Positions 27,056-35,359 of a stretch of 64,000 nucleotides of DNA are shown in pieces. Within the stretch, counting starts at the first letter, position 1; every line of letters starts with the position of its first letter. Under the pieces are notes generated by a model. That model was not told the origin of the DNA. It made no database searches and was given only the letters and a program-made list of their open reading frames with translations. Location of the stretch: the NCBI RefSeq assembly GCF_000014945.1, contig NC_008553.1:1364001-1428000 (forward strand), read 5' to 3'. This DNA is from Methanothrix thermoacetophila PT. GTDB lineage: Archaea; Halobacteriota; Methanosarcinia; Methanotrichales; Methanotrichaceae. The translations under genes were made by a program, and so were the position numbers.

Positions 27056-27802
27056 TTGAAGAAGAGCATTTTGGTCATCTCTGTGGTTCTGGCGGTGGCG
27101 GCATTCGCCATGACCTCTGCCATGGGATACACAGTAAAGGATGATACCAGCCCATACCCGTTCTCGAACAAGGCGGAGCCCAGACCATCGTTCTCCATAT
27201 CCACAGGATCCCCTGCTCACAATCTCACGAATGAGCAAGTCGTTGTGAAGAAGGAGGCACGGTTCTCGTTCAATTCTCAAAAGCCAAAGGAATTCTCGAT
27301 CGCGACAGGAAAGCCCTATCAGTACACGTTCACGCTCGGAGAGACACCTGCGGTGGTCGCAACAACAGAGGAGGCACCTGCTCCCGCTGCTGAACCAAAT
27401 GTCACAGCCGAGCAGAATGTAACTCCAGAGGTGCCGGTGACCTATACGATCTCTGGAGTCGTGTATGAGGATGCGAATGAGAACGCTGTTAAGGACGAGA
27501 ACGAGACAGGCCTCGCAGGCTGGACGCTGGATCTGAGCGGTGTAACAACCACAACCGCAGAAGATGGAACATACGCCTTTGCGGACCTGAGCGCAGGTGA
27601 TTACGTCCTGAGCCTGATCGTCCCGCCTGAGTACAATCCGGTTGCTCCGGTGAATGTCACGCTCGACTCCAACAAGACCATAGACTTCCCCGTCACAAGG
27701 ATGCCTGTGGTCGTTCCGCCGGCCAATGAGACCGCCGTCGCCACAAACGTGACTGAAACTGTGACCGAGATGGTACCACTCAATACCTCAACCCCGGCCT
27801 GA
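27056..27802 (+). CDS. Secreted protein with SdrD-B-like domain
   Basis: A 248-residue exported protein starting at TTG 27056, five bases after an ideal AGGAGGAGG. The signal peptide is about residues 1-24 (ending SAMGYT). Residues 30-105 have no recognised fold. A Pro/Ala/Glu-rich linker leads to an SdrD-B-type beta-sandwich (about 128-205; ISGVVYEDANENAVKDENETG is its calcium-loop-like start, then AEDGTYAFADLSAGDY). Many NxT/S sequons suggest glycosylation. Probable cell-surface component; no membrane anchor is visible at the C-terminus. Confidence 0.75.
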   Translation: MKKSILVISVVLAVAAFAMTSAMGYTVKDDTSPYPFSNKAEPRPSFSISTGSPAHNLTNEQVVVKKEARFSFNSQKPKEFSIATGKPYQYTFTLGETPAVVATTEEAPAPAAEPNVTAEQNVTPEVPVTYTISGVVYEDANENAVKDENETGLAGWTLDLSGVTTTTAEDGTYAFADLSAGDYVLSLIVPPEYNPVAPVNVTLDSNKTIDFPVTRMPVVVPPANETAVATNVTETVTEMVPLNTSTPA

Positions 27803-28024
27803 AGCCCGGGAGACATCTCTTTTTCTTTGAATCATCTCCACAGATTATCGGAGCCGTTGCGAGATCCGCTCTGGTAGGTGTTATGGTCTTCCAACACGCC
27901 GGTATTGGATGATATGGCAGGAATGGCAGGGAGTGGATTGGCAAGAGTCGGATATCTCAAATGGCGAAGCACCTCTGCGCCTGACCGAAAACTACTAAAG
28001 CGCAGAGGTAATCGAGCGGTTAGC

Positions 28025-28099
28025 GCCTCGGTAGCAAAGCTCGGTCATTGCGCGTCCTTGGTAAGGACGAGGCCGCGGGTTCGAATCCCGCCCGAGGCT
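28025..28099 (+). tRNA. tRNA-Thr (GGT)
   Basis: A complete 75-base cloverleaf: acceptor GCCTCGG/CCGAGGC, D stem GCAA/TTGC, anticodon stem CGTCC/GGACG around loop TTGGTAA (anticodon GGT), T stem GCGGG/CCCGC with loop TTCGAAT, discriminator T. No intron and no encoded CCA. Initiation of the transcript is upstream in a gene-free stretch. Confidence 0.93.
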
Positions 28100-28109
28100 C
28101 TGGCAGTGC

Positions 28110-28427
28110 TCATCTCTTGAGGACATAATTGACCTCGGATGTATCAACCTCCCATGGCCGGAGGCACTCGTCCTTCTGGAACCCGAGGCTCAGCCACATG
28201 TAGCCCGGAAACACGAACTCTCCGTGATGCCTCTCGTCGAACGCCTGGAAGAGAGAGAATATCGTGTTCCAGCCAACCTCGCCTATATGCGGCCTCCCCT
28301 CAACAACGTACTCTATTCGCTCCCACTCAGGGAGGACCATTCTGTAAAGCCCCTCAAGAACATCGTCCTGGTGAGAGCATCTCTCGAACAGGGCCTTTAC
28401 CTCGTTAACATCCAGCTCCATCCTCAT
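28110..28427 (-). CDS. Conserved-looking hypothetical protein, 105 aa
   Basis: I do not recognise this protein. It is acidic, cytoplasmic in character (no signal or membrane segment) and rich in aromatic residues, with the segments GEFVFPGYMWLSLGFQKDE and CLRPWEVDTSEVNYVLKR. Start ATG 28427 or ATG 28421. Codon use matches its neighbours, which supports a real gene. It converges on the tRNA-Thr gene with only ten bases between them. Confidence 0.55.
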   Translation of the reverse strand: MRMELDVNEVKALFERCSHQDDVLEGLYRMVLPEWERIEYVVEGRPHIGEVGWNTIFSLFQAFDERHHGEFVFPGYMWLSLGFQKDECLRPWEVDTSEVNYVLKR

Positions 28428-28474
28428 CAGGACGAACCTGCATCAGCATTGGTGATAATCTTTTCCGCTCTTAG

Positions 28475-28584
28475 GTCGTGTGCTTGAATCACTGAATGGA
28501 TCTGCTGGAATCGACGCATACGCCATATCCGATAATCTGGATGGCGGCGATCGCTGCAGATTTTAATGATTAAGGTACACGATT
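28475..28584. repeat. 110-bp inverted-repeat element, copy 1
   Basis: Ends GTCGTGTGCTTGAATCA and TGATTAAGGTACACGAT are imperfect inverted repeats. Flanks CGCTCTTAG (28466-28474) and CGCTCTCAT (28585-28593) match at 7 of 9 bases, as in the 89-bp family. The right half matches the copy at 28756. Confidence 0.5.
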
Positions 28585-28755
28585 CGCTCTCATATGAGTG
28601 TGGTGGCCAGAAATTATTTCGCATCTCATCCAGCATCATAGCCGGAATATGAAGCTAACCCGGCAGAAGCTCGCTTTATTCTTAGCCAAAACCGTAAAGG
28701 TGTGGCCACTCGTGTGCTCAAACGCTAAATGATACCACCAAAATCGGCATCCCCG

Positions 28756-28867
28756 GGTCGTGGACCGTATCACTGAATAATTAGCTACGATCGAGAGCCA
28801 TGGGCGGGATATCCCATGAATCTAGATGGCTCAAGCGCTCCAGATTTCAATGAATCAAGTACACGAC
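28756..28867. repeat. 112-bp inverted-repeat element, copy 2
   Basis: Ends GTCGTGGACCGTATCACTGAA and TTCAATGAATCAAGTACACGAC are inverted repeats. Flanks CATCCCCGG (28747-28755) and CATCCTCGA (28868-28876) match at 7 of 9. It shares AATCT.GATGGC and CAGATTT.AATGA with copy 1. Confidence 0.5.
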
Positions 28868-29033
28868 CCATCCTCGAACGAGATAAGGAATTCGTCTCGA
28901 AACTATTTAAGCAACGATGTGGATCTGCATCGATCCTGCGCGGAGATACAATCCACATAAATCAAACGCCTGGGAATTTTGAGACGACTTCAAGATCAAA
29001 ACTTTCGGGACTAAACACGTCTGAGTAAATAGG

Positions 29034-29055
29034 AAAAAGTATATATAAATATTGT
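29034..29055 (+). promoter_or_regulatory. TATA box of the Cys-tailed secreted protein gene
   Basis: AAAAAGTATATATAAATATTG is a strong archaeal TATA region. The start codon is about 65 bases downstream, with GGTTAGGGGG just before it. Confidence 0.6.
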
Positions 29056-29108
29056 TAGTTGTAAACTAAAAAATGACCGGTATTTCGGCTTAGGTTAGGG
29101 GGAAAATC

Positions 29109-29675
29109 ATGAAACTGCTTGTTGTCGTGATCTCTACCATCATATGTCTGACATGTGCTGCAACCGCGAACGAAAATGCGACTAATGAATCTTATACGTA
29201 TATATTCCTTCAGCAGGCGACTGGTGGCAGCTTTGTGAGTGATGGTTCTGGAAACTATACACTGAGCCTCACAGGGGTGATCCCATACACTGTGGTATTC
29301 TCAGACAGGCCTGCAAGACTTGCGAAATTTGTGAAGATGGAAGATTTCCTTACCGGATTCGACTTCGATCCTCAAAATCCACCCAATGCAGCCGTGATGA
29401 TCCAAGGCGCAAATGAAACGGTGGACGTTGTCGTTCTCGAGTTGACTGCTCCGATTTACGATGCGGCGAACCAGACTCTTATGTACGCTGCAAAACTTAC
29501 CTCGGATTTTGAGTTTAAATCAGGATGGGCAAACGATCTGACAGCAAGAGCTGATCCCGCTCTCCCTGAGGAGTTCGAGGATGTTGCTCTGATAATTGAT
29601 GATGCTGCCATAAATAGATGCGATCCCGGCCTCCCATGTATGTGCGGCGATATTTGCTGTCCGATCTGCAGTTAG
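29109..29675 (+). CDS. Secreted protein with cysteine-rich tail
   Basis: A 188-residue exported protein; signal peptide about 1-20 (ending ATANENA). The middle (about 30-160) reads as a beta-rich domain that begins YIFLQQATGGSFVSDGSGNY and continues with IPYTVVFSDRPAR. The last 20 residues carry six cysteines (CDPGLPCMCGDICCPICS), suggesting a disulfide or metal-bound knot. The fold is not recognised by name. A strong TATA box and leader suggest high expression; it stands alone in its transcription unit. Confidence 0.7.
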   Translation: MKLLVVVISTIICLTCAATANENATNESYTYIFLQQATGGSFVSDGSGNYTLSLTGVIPYTVVFSDRPARLAKFVKMEDFLTGFDFDPQNPPNAAVMIQGANETVDVVVLELTAPIYDAANQTLMYAAKLTSDFEFKSGWANDLTARADPALPEEFEDVALIIDDAAINRCDPGLPCMCGDICCPICS

Positions 29676-29734
29676 CCTCTGGACCAAGAGGGTATCGCCA
29701 ATACTGCTGGTATCTATAAACAATCAAGGCCCAC

Positions 29735-29828
29735 CTGGTCGATTCTTCGGAGGGGCAAGCTGAGGTAGCCACAACCAGAGACGACCGACTTTGCCTCTTT
29801 CACCAATGCAGATCCGCCGAATCACCAG
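29735..29828. repeat. Dispersed inverted-repeat element (copy 2, about 94 bp)
   Basis: Aligns with 5289-5378. Ends CTGGTCGATTC and GAATCACCAG are imperfect inverted repeats. Nearby flanks AAGGCCCAC (29726-29734) and AAGGCCGAC (29831-29839) match at 8 of 9 bases, offset by two bases on the right, which suggests a target duplication. Confidence 0.55.
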
Positions 29829-29879
29829 CAAAGGCCGACAATTGATTTGATCCCGCGCAGGATGGCCGGAATATAGCAA

Positions 29880-30152
29880 TCAAAATGCGAAGACGCTCCC
29901 AGCGTCCATGATATCATCCACCATCACGCTGTAATCGTCAAGCTCCTTTATGCCCGCGGCTGAGACACCCCTCTCTCTCAGATCCTGCGTGAACGCAAAG
30001 ATCTCCCCCTCTGCTCCACCAAGACACCCTGAGAGTATGTTGTAAACGCCATCTCCAAGAAGGTAGAGCCTGAAGTTCCGGCTGAGCATCCTGAGGCACA
30101 GCTCTGCCCTGGGGTTCCCGGGCGGCTTTGTCAGTATGAATACGGAGCTCAT
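29880..30152 (-). CDS. dsrH: DsrH/TusB-like sulfur relay protein
   Basis: A 90-residue DsrE-superfamily protein, last of a dsrE-dsrF-dsrH run. The segment LYLLGDGVYNILSGC has the conserved GDGVY motif, with the cysteine of the DsrH/TusB position following. In TusBCD complexes the three small proteins form a hexamer passing persulfide sulfur for tRNA thiolation or sulfur oxidation. In a methanogen the target is unknown. It ends the arsenic/sulfur gene set. Confidence 0.65.
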   Translation of the reverse strand: MSSVFILTKPPGNPRAELCLRMLSRNFRLYLLGDGVYNILSGCLGGAEGEIFAFTQDLRERGVSAAGIKELDDYSVMVDDIMDAGSVFAF

Positions 30153-30188
30153 AGAATCACCAGATGAGACATTCGGGGTGCGGGCAGA

Positions 30189-30512
30189 TTACATCACCAC
30201 CATCGCTCTGAAGCTTTTGATGCGCTCCACGAACTCGAGATCGTCTAGCATCTCGACCCGATCCAAGAGATCGCATGACAGGAGCCCTCGCTCGGCCATC
30301 GATGGCTCATGCGCGAATACATCGATCTCCGGGTATGCATACAGGAGACCTGCCAGGTGGCCGCGCTGATCTGCAAGCGCAAGGTAGACGCCGTCTGCAT
30401 AAAGCGCGACCGCAGATCCTATGGGAAGACAAACAGCAGCTGCGTTCAGCGCTCCAAAAGCCCTCTCGTAGCTGTATGGAGGCGAATCCACAAGAAATAC
30501 AACCGGACCCAT
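30189..30512 (-). CDS. dsrF: DsrF/TusC-like sulfur relay protein
   Basis: A 107-residue DsrE-superfamily member, with VVFLVDSPPYSYERAFGALNAA at the N-terminus and ALYADGVYLALADQR in the middle, the DsrF/TusC pattern. Only four bases separate it from dsrE upstream, and dsrH follows, so the three are probably co-translated and form one complex. Confidence 0.65.
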   Translation of the reverse strand: MGPVVFLVDSPPYSYERAFGALNAAAVCLPIGSAVALYADGVYLALADQRGHLAGLLYAYPEIDVFAHEPSMAERGLLSCDLLDRVEMLDDLEFVERIKSFRAMVVM

Positions 30513-30516
30513 GTCA

Positions 30517-30882
30517 TCACCCCGAGAGCGATATCACCTTATCGCTCTCCCTGATCATGCGCTCCAGATCGTACAGACTCGTTATGAGCACCCCATCGAT
30601 GTACTCCGGGCACACCCCGTTCTCAGATGCATATCCGCGCGAGGATGCGCATCTGGGGCATGCTCTTATGATGGCGCCCAGAGACGCGAGCTCATGAAAG
30701 AGGCCACCGATATTCCTGAACTGCACCGGTCTCTGCCCCCTCTTCGGTATGTGAACAGCATCGAGATAGAGAAAGATGTTAACCCTGTACCTCTCAAGAG
30801 CTGCTCTCGCTATCCTGTATGCGATCTCAGCGTTCTGATTGATGTAAGGCCCATCTGTGAGCACTATCGTCAGAGTCTTCAT
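30517..30882 (-). CDS. dsrE: DsrE/TusD-like sulfur relay protein
   Basis: A 121-residue protein with the DsrE beginning TLTIVLTDGPYINQNAEIAYRIA. The conserved cysteine region is LGAIIRACPRCASSRGY, containing a CPRC motif at the site of the active persulfide cysteine. It should be the sulfur-carrying subunit of a DsrEFH (TusDCB) complex. It lies 40 bases downstream of the HTH/Fe-S regulator gene. Confidence 0.7.
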   Translation of the reverse strand: MKTLTIVLTDGPYINQNAEIAYRIARAALERYRVNIFLYLDAVHIPKRGQRPVQFRNIGGLFHELASLGAIIRACPRCASSRGYASENGVCPEYIDGVLITSLYDLERMIRESDKVISLSG

Positions 30883-30922
30883 ACGAAATCGCCAAAGGAG
30901 ATCTTTTTTGGATACGGCTAGC

Positions 30923-31711
30923 TCAGAGATACGCGAGAAGCGATCTCAGGTGCTCAAGCCTCGTCGCGTACTTATCCTCCTGGAGTGGCTTGCATTTCTC
31001 CAGACCCACCTCCCCGCTGACCAGCCTGATGGCAAATGAGTAGCAGCTCTGCTCGCCACACTCCCTGCAGTTCGTGCCCGGAAGATACCTGTAGACCTCC
31101 ATTGGATCCACCCGGACCTTCTCCTTGGGCGCAGGGGTGACTCCCTTCTCTATGGCATCGTTTATCGTCCTCTTCAACTCCTCAAGAATCTCCCTCGCAT
31201 GCGCCTCGTCTCTGATCATCGTCATCGTCACGTTTCCTGTGCCATAGAGCGTTATGAGCACGGTGCCCTTCTGTATGATCAGCGCTCCAATCCTCTCAGA
31301 GTATCTGCCTCTGGGAAAGAGCGGCTCCAGCGCCTTCAGCGCACCTCCCAGCGGGGGATCCATGCGCGCGATTATCCTGAACTTCGTTGTATCCGCGATG
31401 CATGGAAGGAGCTGCTTGACCTCGACCACCTCAACTGGCCTTGCGTCCCTGATCTCGATCCTCTCGCTCTTCTCACCCTTCGACTCCAGGAAGTTCCTCC
31501 CGAAATCCGTGAGGCTCGCCACGTTGTTCTCTATCTTAATGAGACCTGCCTGCTGGAGTATCTGAAGGTGGTAGTCCAGCATGCTCTGGCCCACTGCTTT
31601 GCCTATGTCCTCCTTCGAAAGATCCATCTCAAGAAGCAGGTTCATTATCTTCCGCCTGGTTGTGTTCGCCATGGCGTTGCTCACGAGCTTTACCTCAGCA
31701 TGTCCTGCCAT
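30923..31711 (-). CDS. ArsR-type HTH regulator with Fe-S cluster domain
   Basis: A 262-residue predicted transcription factor. Residues 8-80 form an ArsR-like winged helix (TTRRKIMNLLLEMDLSKEDI, then SMLDYHLQILQQAGLI). A middle domain follows (about 85-200). The tail has CRECGEQSCYSFA and a fourth cysteine in LEKCKPL, the small 4Fe-4S motif seen in corrinoid/CODH-related proteins (CxxCGxxSC...C). It may sense redox state or metal. ATG 31711 is used as start because AGGTGA lies six bases upstream; a TTG at 31732 would overlap acr3. Confidence 0.75.
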   Translation of the reverse strand: MAGHAEVKLVSNAMANTTRRKIMNLLLEMDLSKEDIGKAVGQSMLDYHLQILQQAGLIKIENNVASLTDFGRNFLESKGEKSERIEIRDARPVEVVEVKQLLPCIADTTKFRIIARMDPPLGGALKALEPLFPRGRYSERIGALIIQKGTVLITLYGTGNVTMTMIRDEAHAREILEELKRTINDAIEKGVTPAPKEKVRVDPMEVYRYLPGTNCRECGEQSCYSFAIRLVSGEVGLEKCKPLQEDKYATRLEHLRSLLAYL

Positions 31712-31719
31712 AATCTCAC

Positions 31720-32784
31720 CTAACTCTCGCAAAACACCCTTTCCGGGGCTCCAGGATAGTAACGATCCCTGAGACGGAGCGCCACGTTGACCAGGGATAT
31801 CAGCACCGGCACCTCGATCAGAGGGCCTATTACAGCTGCAAATGCCTCCTGGGACGCTATACCGAATACAGCAACGGCAACCGCTATGGCGAGCTCGAAG
31901 TTGTTGCTGGCAGCGGTGAAAGCGACTGCGGCTGTGTTCTCATAGCTCACTCCCAGATTGAATGCCATGTAGAAGCTCACGAAGAACATCAGCAGGAAGT
32001 ATATCGCAAGAGGCACAGCGACCCTCAACACATCCATCGGCAGCTGCACTATGTAATCGCCCTTGAGCGAGAACATCACTATGATTGTGAAGAGAAGAGC
32101 GATCAGCGTTATCGGGCTTATCCTGGGTATGAAACGACCATCGTACCATTCCCTTCCCCTCGCCCGGATCAGCGTGAACCTGGTGATTATGCCGGCGAGA
32201 AAAGGTATCCCGAGGTATATGAAGACGCTCTCTGCGATCTGTGTTATTGTGACATCGACCACGGTGCCCTCAGCCACGCCAAGATATGCCGGGAGTACCG
32301 TGATGAAGATGTAAGCGTATACTGAGTATAACAGCACCTGGAAAACAGAGTTCAGTCCGACAAGAGCTGCGCAGTACTCGGTGGATCCGCAGGCGAGCTC
32401 GTTCCAGACGATTACCATTGCTATGCATCGGGCCAGACCTATCAGAATCACACCGTACATGAGATGCGGGTAGTCTCGGAGGAATATCACAGCCAGCGCA
32501 AACATCAGCACCGGCCCGATCACCCAGTTCTGTATCAGCGAGAGTGCCAATACCTTTCTGTCATTGAATACCTCTCCCAGCTCCTCATACCTCACCTTCG
32601 CAAGAGGAGGATACATCATGAGTATGAGGCCTATCGCTATCGGTATCGATGTCGTCCCGACCGATAGGCTGAGAATGGCATCAGTGATCTGTGGCGCGAA
32701 GTTCCCTATCGCGATGCCCACAACCATCGCCAGGAATATCCAGAGTGTGAGGAACCTTGACAGCAGTGGCAGCTTTGCAGCCAT
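31720..32784 (-). CDS. acr3: ACR3-family arsenite efflux transporter
   Basis: A 354-residue membrane protein with ten hydrophobic helices. Family marks are [20 protein letters not shown], with the conserved cysteine used for As(III), and [17 protein letters not shown]. It exports arsenite using the proton gradient. It lies four bases downstream of the rhodanese lipoprotein gene and nine bases before the HTH/Fe-S regulator, within an ArsR-led transcript. Confidence 0.9.
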   Translation of the reverse strand: MAAKLPLLSRFLTLWIFLAMVVGIAIGNFAPQITDAILSLSVGTTSIPIAIGLILMMYPPLAKVRYEELGEVFNDRKVLALSLIQNWVIGPVLMFALAVIFLRDYPHLMYGVILIGLARCIAMVIVWNELACGSTEYCAALVGLNSVFQVLLYSVYAYIFITVLPAYLGVAEGTVVDVTITQIAESVFIYLGIPFLAGIITRFTLIRARGREWYDGRFIPRISPITLIALLFTIIVMFSLKGDYIVQLPMDVLRVAVPLAIYFLLMFFVSFYMAFNLGVSYENTAAVAFTAASNNFELAIAVAVAVFGIASQEAFAAVIGPLIEVPVLISLVNVALRLRDRYYPGAPERVFCES

Positions 32785-32788
32785 TACA

Positions 32789-33793
32789 TCACCTTCCCAG
32801 CTTTCTGTACCTGCTCTCCGTGGACTCAGAATCTGTCACAGAACTGGAGCTGCGACCGAGAGCACCAGGTGCGTTCTGTGCTACTGTGGGGCTGTGCGAG
32901 ATCCAGTCGCTCCAGGGGTAGATCATGGCATTGTAGCCCATCAGCTGGAGAGCAAACCATACAATTGATGCGTGACCCGGATTTTCGGAATACACAACAA
33001 CAGGCCTGTCTATCTGAAGAGGTGCGAACAATTCCATGAGAGTCTCGTTATCCGCGATCCTGTCTCCGTCTCTGGCCCTCTCAGAATCGATGTGAACTGC
33101 CCCTGGTATCCTGGACAGGCCGAAGTCTCTGAACGGTCGGGCATCCACAATCTGGACCTCGCCGCTCATGACATAATCGTATGTTGCAACAAGGTTCTGT
33201 TTGTTCGGTATGTAAGCGCTCTCGTCTCTGACAGATGGCACGTTCTGCACGGGAAGACCCATTGATTGCCATCTCTCAACATCTCCATCCAGGAGGCTCA
33301 CATCCCTGTGTCCAACATACTTCAGTGCGAAGAAACCCAGAGCTGCATCTTCGAGATCATCACCATAGACAACAATTCTATCTGAATTGGTAACGCCAAT
33401 GCTTCCAAGAGCGCTCGCGATCTCCTCAGGGCTCTTCAGGGTACCGTTCTGGTTCACCAGCGACCCCCGGCTAAGCCTCATAGCACCCTTAACGTAAATG
33501 CCGTCATTCAAGTTCTCTGTGATTGCCAGGACCGTATCCGAGCTGGAGACCGACGGCATCGGCCTGAGAAGATCACCGTTCGGGAAATCATCTGATCTGT
33601 AATCGTCCTGCATGGCAGTGCTCTTGCCCTCAGCGCTGGGGCTGACGCTCTGGGCGGGGTTGTAGTTGAGGAATGCGTATGGATCCCAAGTGCCTCCGGC
33701 AGAGCACGCGCAGCCCGCGAGCGCTGCTGGCAGCGACAGCAGCATCGCAGATACCATGAGAATTGTCGCAGTCTGTATCGTCATTGCTATCAT
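32789..33793 (-). CDS. Rhodanese-like lipoprotein without catalytic Cys
   Basis: A 334-residue exported protein. The signal peptide ends in a lipobox-like LAGC (residues 24-27), implying a lipid anchor. Two rhodanese-like domains follow (about 80-185, with [12 protein letters not shown]; and 200-300, with [12 protein letters not shown]). Neither has the active-site cysteine. It is a shorter relative of the double-rhodanese protein at 15556-17025, sharing the MGY.A.IY.W.DW ending of the second domain. Its place between arsR and acr3 suggests a role in arsenic or sulfur handling at the membrane. Confidence 0.75.
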   Translation of the reverse strand: MIAMTIQTATILMVSAMLLSLPAALAGCACSAGGTWDPYAFLNYNPAQSVSPSAEGKSTAMQDDYRSDDFPNGDLLRPMPSVSSSDTVLAITENLNDGIYVKGAMRLSRGSLVNQNGTLKSPEEIASALGSIGVTNSDRIVVYGDDLEDAALGFFALKYVGHRDVSLLDGDVERWQSMGLPVQNVPSVRDESAYIPNKQNLVATYDYVMSGEVQIVDARPFRDFGLSRIPGAVHIDSERARDGDRIADNETLMELFAPLQIDRPVVVYSENPGHASIVWFALQLMGYNAMIYPWSDWISHSPTVAQNAPGALGRSSSSVTDSESTESRYRKLGR

Positions 33794-33797
33794 CCGA

Positions 33798-34193
33798 TCA
33801 TTTCTGTAATTTTGACAGTAAGCGCGCCTGGTTCATGATCTCAATCACCGCACCGTCCGCCAGGCGGTAGTTTGACCACTTGCCCACCTTCCGCTCTTTT
33901 ATTAGTCCTGCATCCTTCAGTATGGATAGGTGATGGGATGTCGTCGATTGCGGTCGATCCAGCGCGGTCATTATCTCGCAGACGCAGAACTCTCCATTCT
34001 GGAGGAGCTTCAGAATGGCAAGCCTGCACGGATCCGATAGAGCTTTGAAGATCTTCACCTCATCTTGCACATCACTCTCTATGACGTCTACCAGAGAGCG
34101 AAGTCTCTGGATCTTATGCATCGCCCGCTCTTCATCGCCGATCAGCCTCGCGAGCTTCTTCACAGATTTATCAGTAAGTCCAGGCATTCGCAT
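33798..34193 (-). CDS. arsR: ArsR-family metalloregulator
   Basis: A 131-residue winged-helix repressor. FCVCEIMTALDRPQSTTSHHLSILKDAGLI combines the CVC metal-binding pair in helix 3 with the DNA-recognition helix, as in arsenic/antimony-sensing ArsR proteins. ATG 34193 fits a nearly leaderless transcript from the TATA box immediately upstream; ATG 34187 is an alternative. It heads a six-gene minus-strand cluster and probably represses it until As(III) binds. Confidence 0.88.
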   Translation of the reverse strand: MRMPGLTDKSVKKLARLIGDEERAMHKIQRLRSLVDVIESDVQDEVKIFKALSDPCRLAILKLLQNGEFCVCEIMTALDRPQSTTSHHLSILKDAGLIKERKVGKWSNYRLADGAVIEIMNQARLLSKLQK

Positions 34194-34196
34194 ACG

Positions 34197-34222
34197 TATC
34201 GATATTTCTCGATATATAAGAA
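34197..34222 (-). promoter_or_regulatory. arsR promoter with overlapping operator dyad
   Basis: TATCGA and TCGATA form an inverted repeat with a six-base gap (34197-34214). It overlaps the minus-strand TATA element CTTATATATC. The arrangement is that of an autorepressed promoter; a protein bound here would block TBP. The start codon lies about 20-25 bases from the TATA box, so the mRNA is nearly leaderless. Confidence 0.6.
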
Positions 34223-34363
34223 TTTCCACCAGGCCTGAAAAATATCTGCATTACCGCTGTAAATCCATCTGAGAGATCATCTTCGGTACACATGTTTGTA
34301 CGGGGATCGGAAGGTGGAAGGGCCCTTCCGGAGACGTGAACCTTCCATCCTCAAGAGCAGAGT

Positions 34364-35359
34364 TTATGCCGTGGCGGCCTGTGTTGTTGATGCTCCATCC
34401 TTCATCACATACAGCAGCGCACCAACGCCCATGCACACCGCGATCAACATAAAGATCCAGCCGATATACGGCAGCAGGAACAGAATGTTGAGTATAACGT
34501 ACCCAACTGTGAATGAGACAGCGCTACCTGTTCCGCTTCTGAATATAGCCATAACCTTCCTCCCCAGCGTGAACGATACGAGAAGGCATGAGAGCATGAT
34601 GCCCACTCCGAGGAGCAGCAGGAGCATCACCGATACTGGAATGCCCACAATCGTTATGGCTAGAATCATCGCGAGAATGAGGGACACGATTATCGCCAGG
34701 AATCCCACCAGCGTCTCGATCGCCGGATCTCTGAGCATCTTGTCCTCAGATGACCTAAAGAGCCATGGTGCTACCCTGAGTCCTATCAGACCGAGGAGAA
34801 GATAGCCGATGATGCTGAGCAGGTGGAAGAAGCTCATGAATGCCGTATCCTCGTGTCTGCTCTCGATCCTCTGGAACTCCACACGTCCGGCAGTTCCGTT
34901 GTTCTCAAACTGCTCTGCCGCAACGGTGAGTGTGCCGTTGATGCTTCCCTGGTTGCTGAATCGCTTCGCCCCGATGAGGGCATCTCTCCCAACGGTTGTG
35001 CCGGGAAGCATACTGATATCCTCGCCCATCAGCACAGCGTTTCGCTGAATCTTTGAGGAGATGTTGATTCTGCTTCCAGCGGCGACCAGCTTTCCGCCGA
35101 TGTCAGATCGAAGGACAACCTGACCGCCGGCCAGAATGAGATCGCCGGCTATCGGCGCATTCACGGTGACAACGCCTCCAGCAACAACTGCGCTGTCGAC
35201 AGGTGCGTTTATGTTCACCACGCTGCCTGCCGCGAAGATATCGTCATCCACAGGAGAATCAATTGTTATGGTTTCATCTGAGTACATTCTGAGCGATGTT
35301 GCTCCATGAACCAGCAGCGATATCATGAAAAATATACATATCAATAAATGTTTCCGCAT
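34364..35359 (-). CDS. Bactofilin-like exported protein with membrane domain
   Basis: A 331-residue protein. A signal peptide (about 1-22) precedes a beta-helical, bactofilin/polymer-forming-like repeat region (about 30-150) with turns such as DIFAAGSVVNINAPVDSAVV and ILAGGQVVLRSDIGG. Four or more hydrophobic helices follow (about 175-320). This architecture occurs in uncharacterised archaeal membrane proteins and suggests an outside-facing scaffold. GGGGGTC precedes the ATG at 35359. It is monocistronic. Confidence 0.7.
   Translation of the reverse strand: MRKHLLICIFFMISLLVHGATSLRMYSDETITIDSPVDDDIFAAGSVVNINAPVDSAVVAGGVVTVNAPIAGDLILAGGQVVLRSDIGGKLVAAGSRINISSKIQRNAVLMGEDISMLPGTTVGRDALIGAKRFSNQGSINGTLTVAAEQFENNGTAGRVEFQRIESRHEDTAFMSFFHLLSIIGYLLLGLIGLRVAPWLFRSSEDKMLRDPAIETLVGFLAIIVSLILAMILAITIVGIPVSVMLLLLLGVGIMLSCLLVSFTLGRKVMAIFRSGTGSAVSFTVGYVILNILFLLPYIGWIFMLIAVCMGVGALLYVMKDGASTTQAATA

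Larger units (their letters stand above)
28428..29108. other. Intergenic region with two related MITE-like elements
   Basis: No gene is visible in these 680 bases. They contain two homologous inverted-repeat elements (28475-28584 and 28756-28867) and, at the right, the promoter of the next secreted protein. Confidence 0.6.

Noticed and set aside
29515-29772. Minus-strand frames overlapping the end of the Cys-tailed secreted protein
   Set aside because: They overlap a gene with a clear signal peptide, TATA box and codon bias, and lack support of their own.
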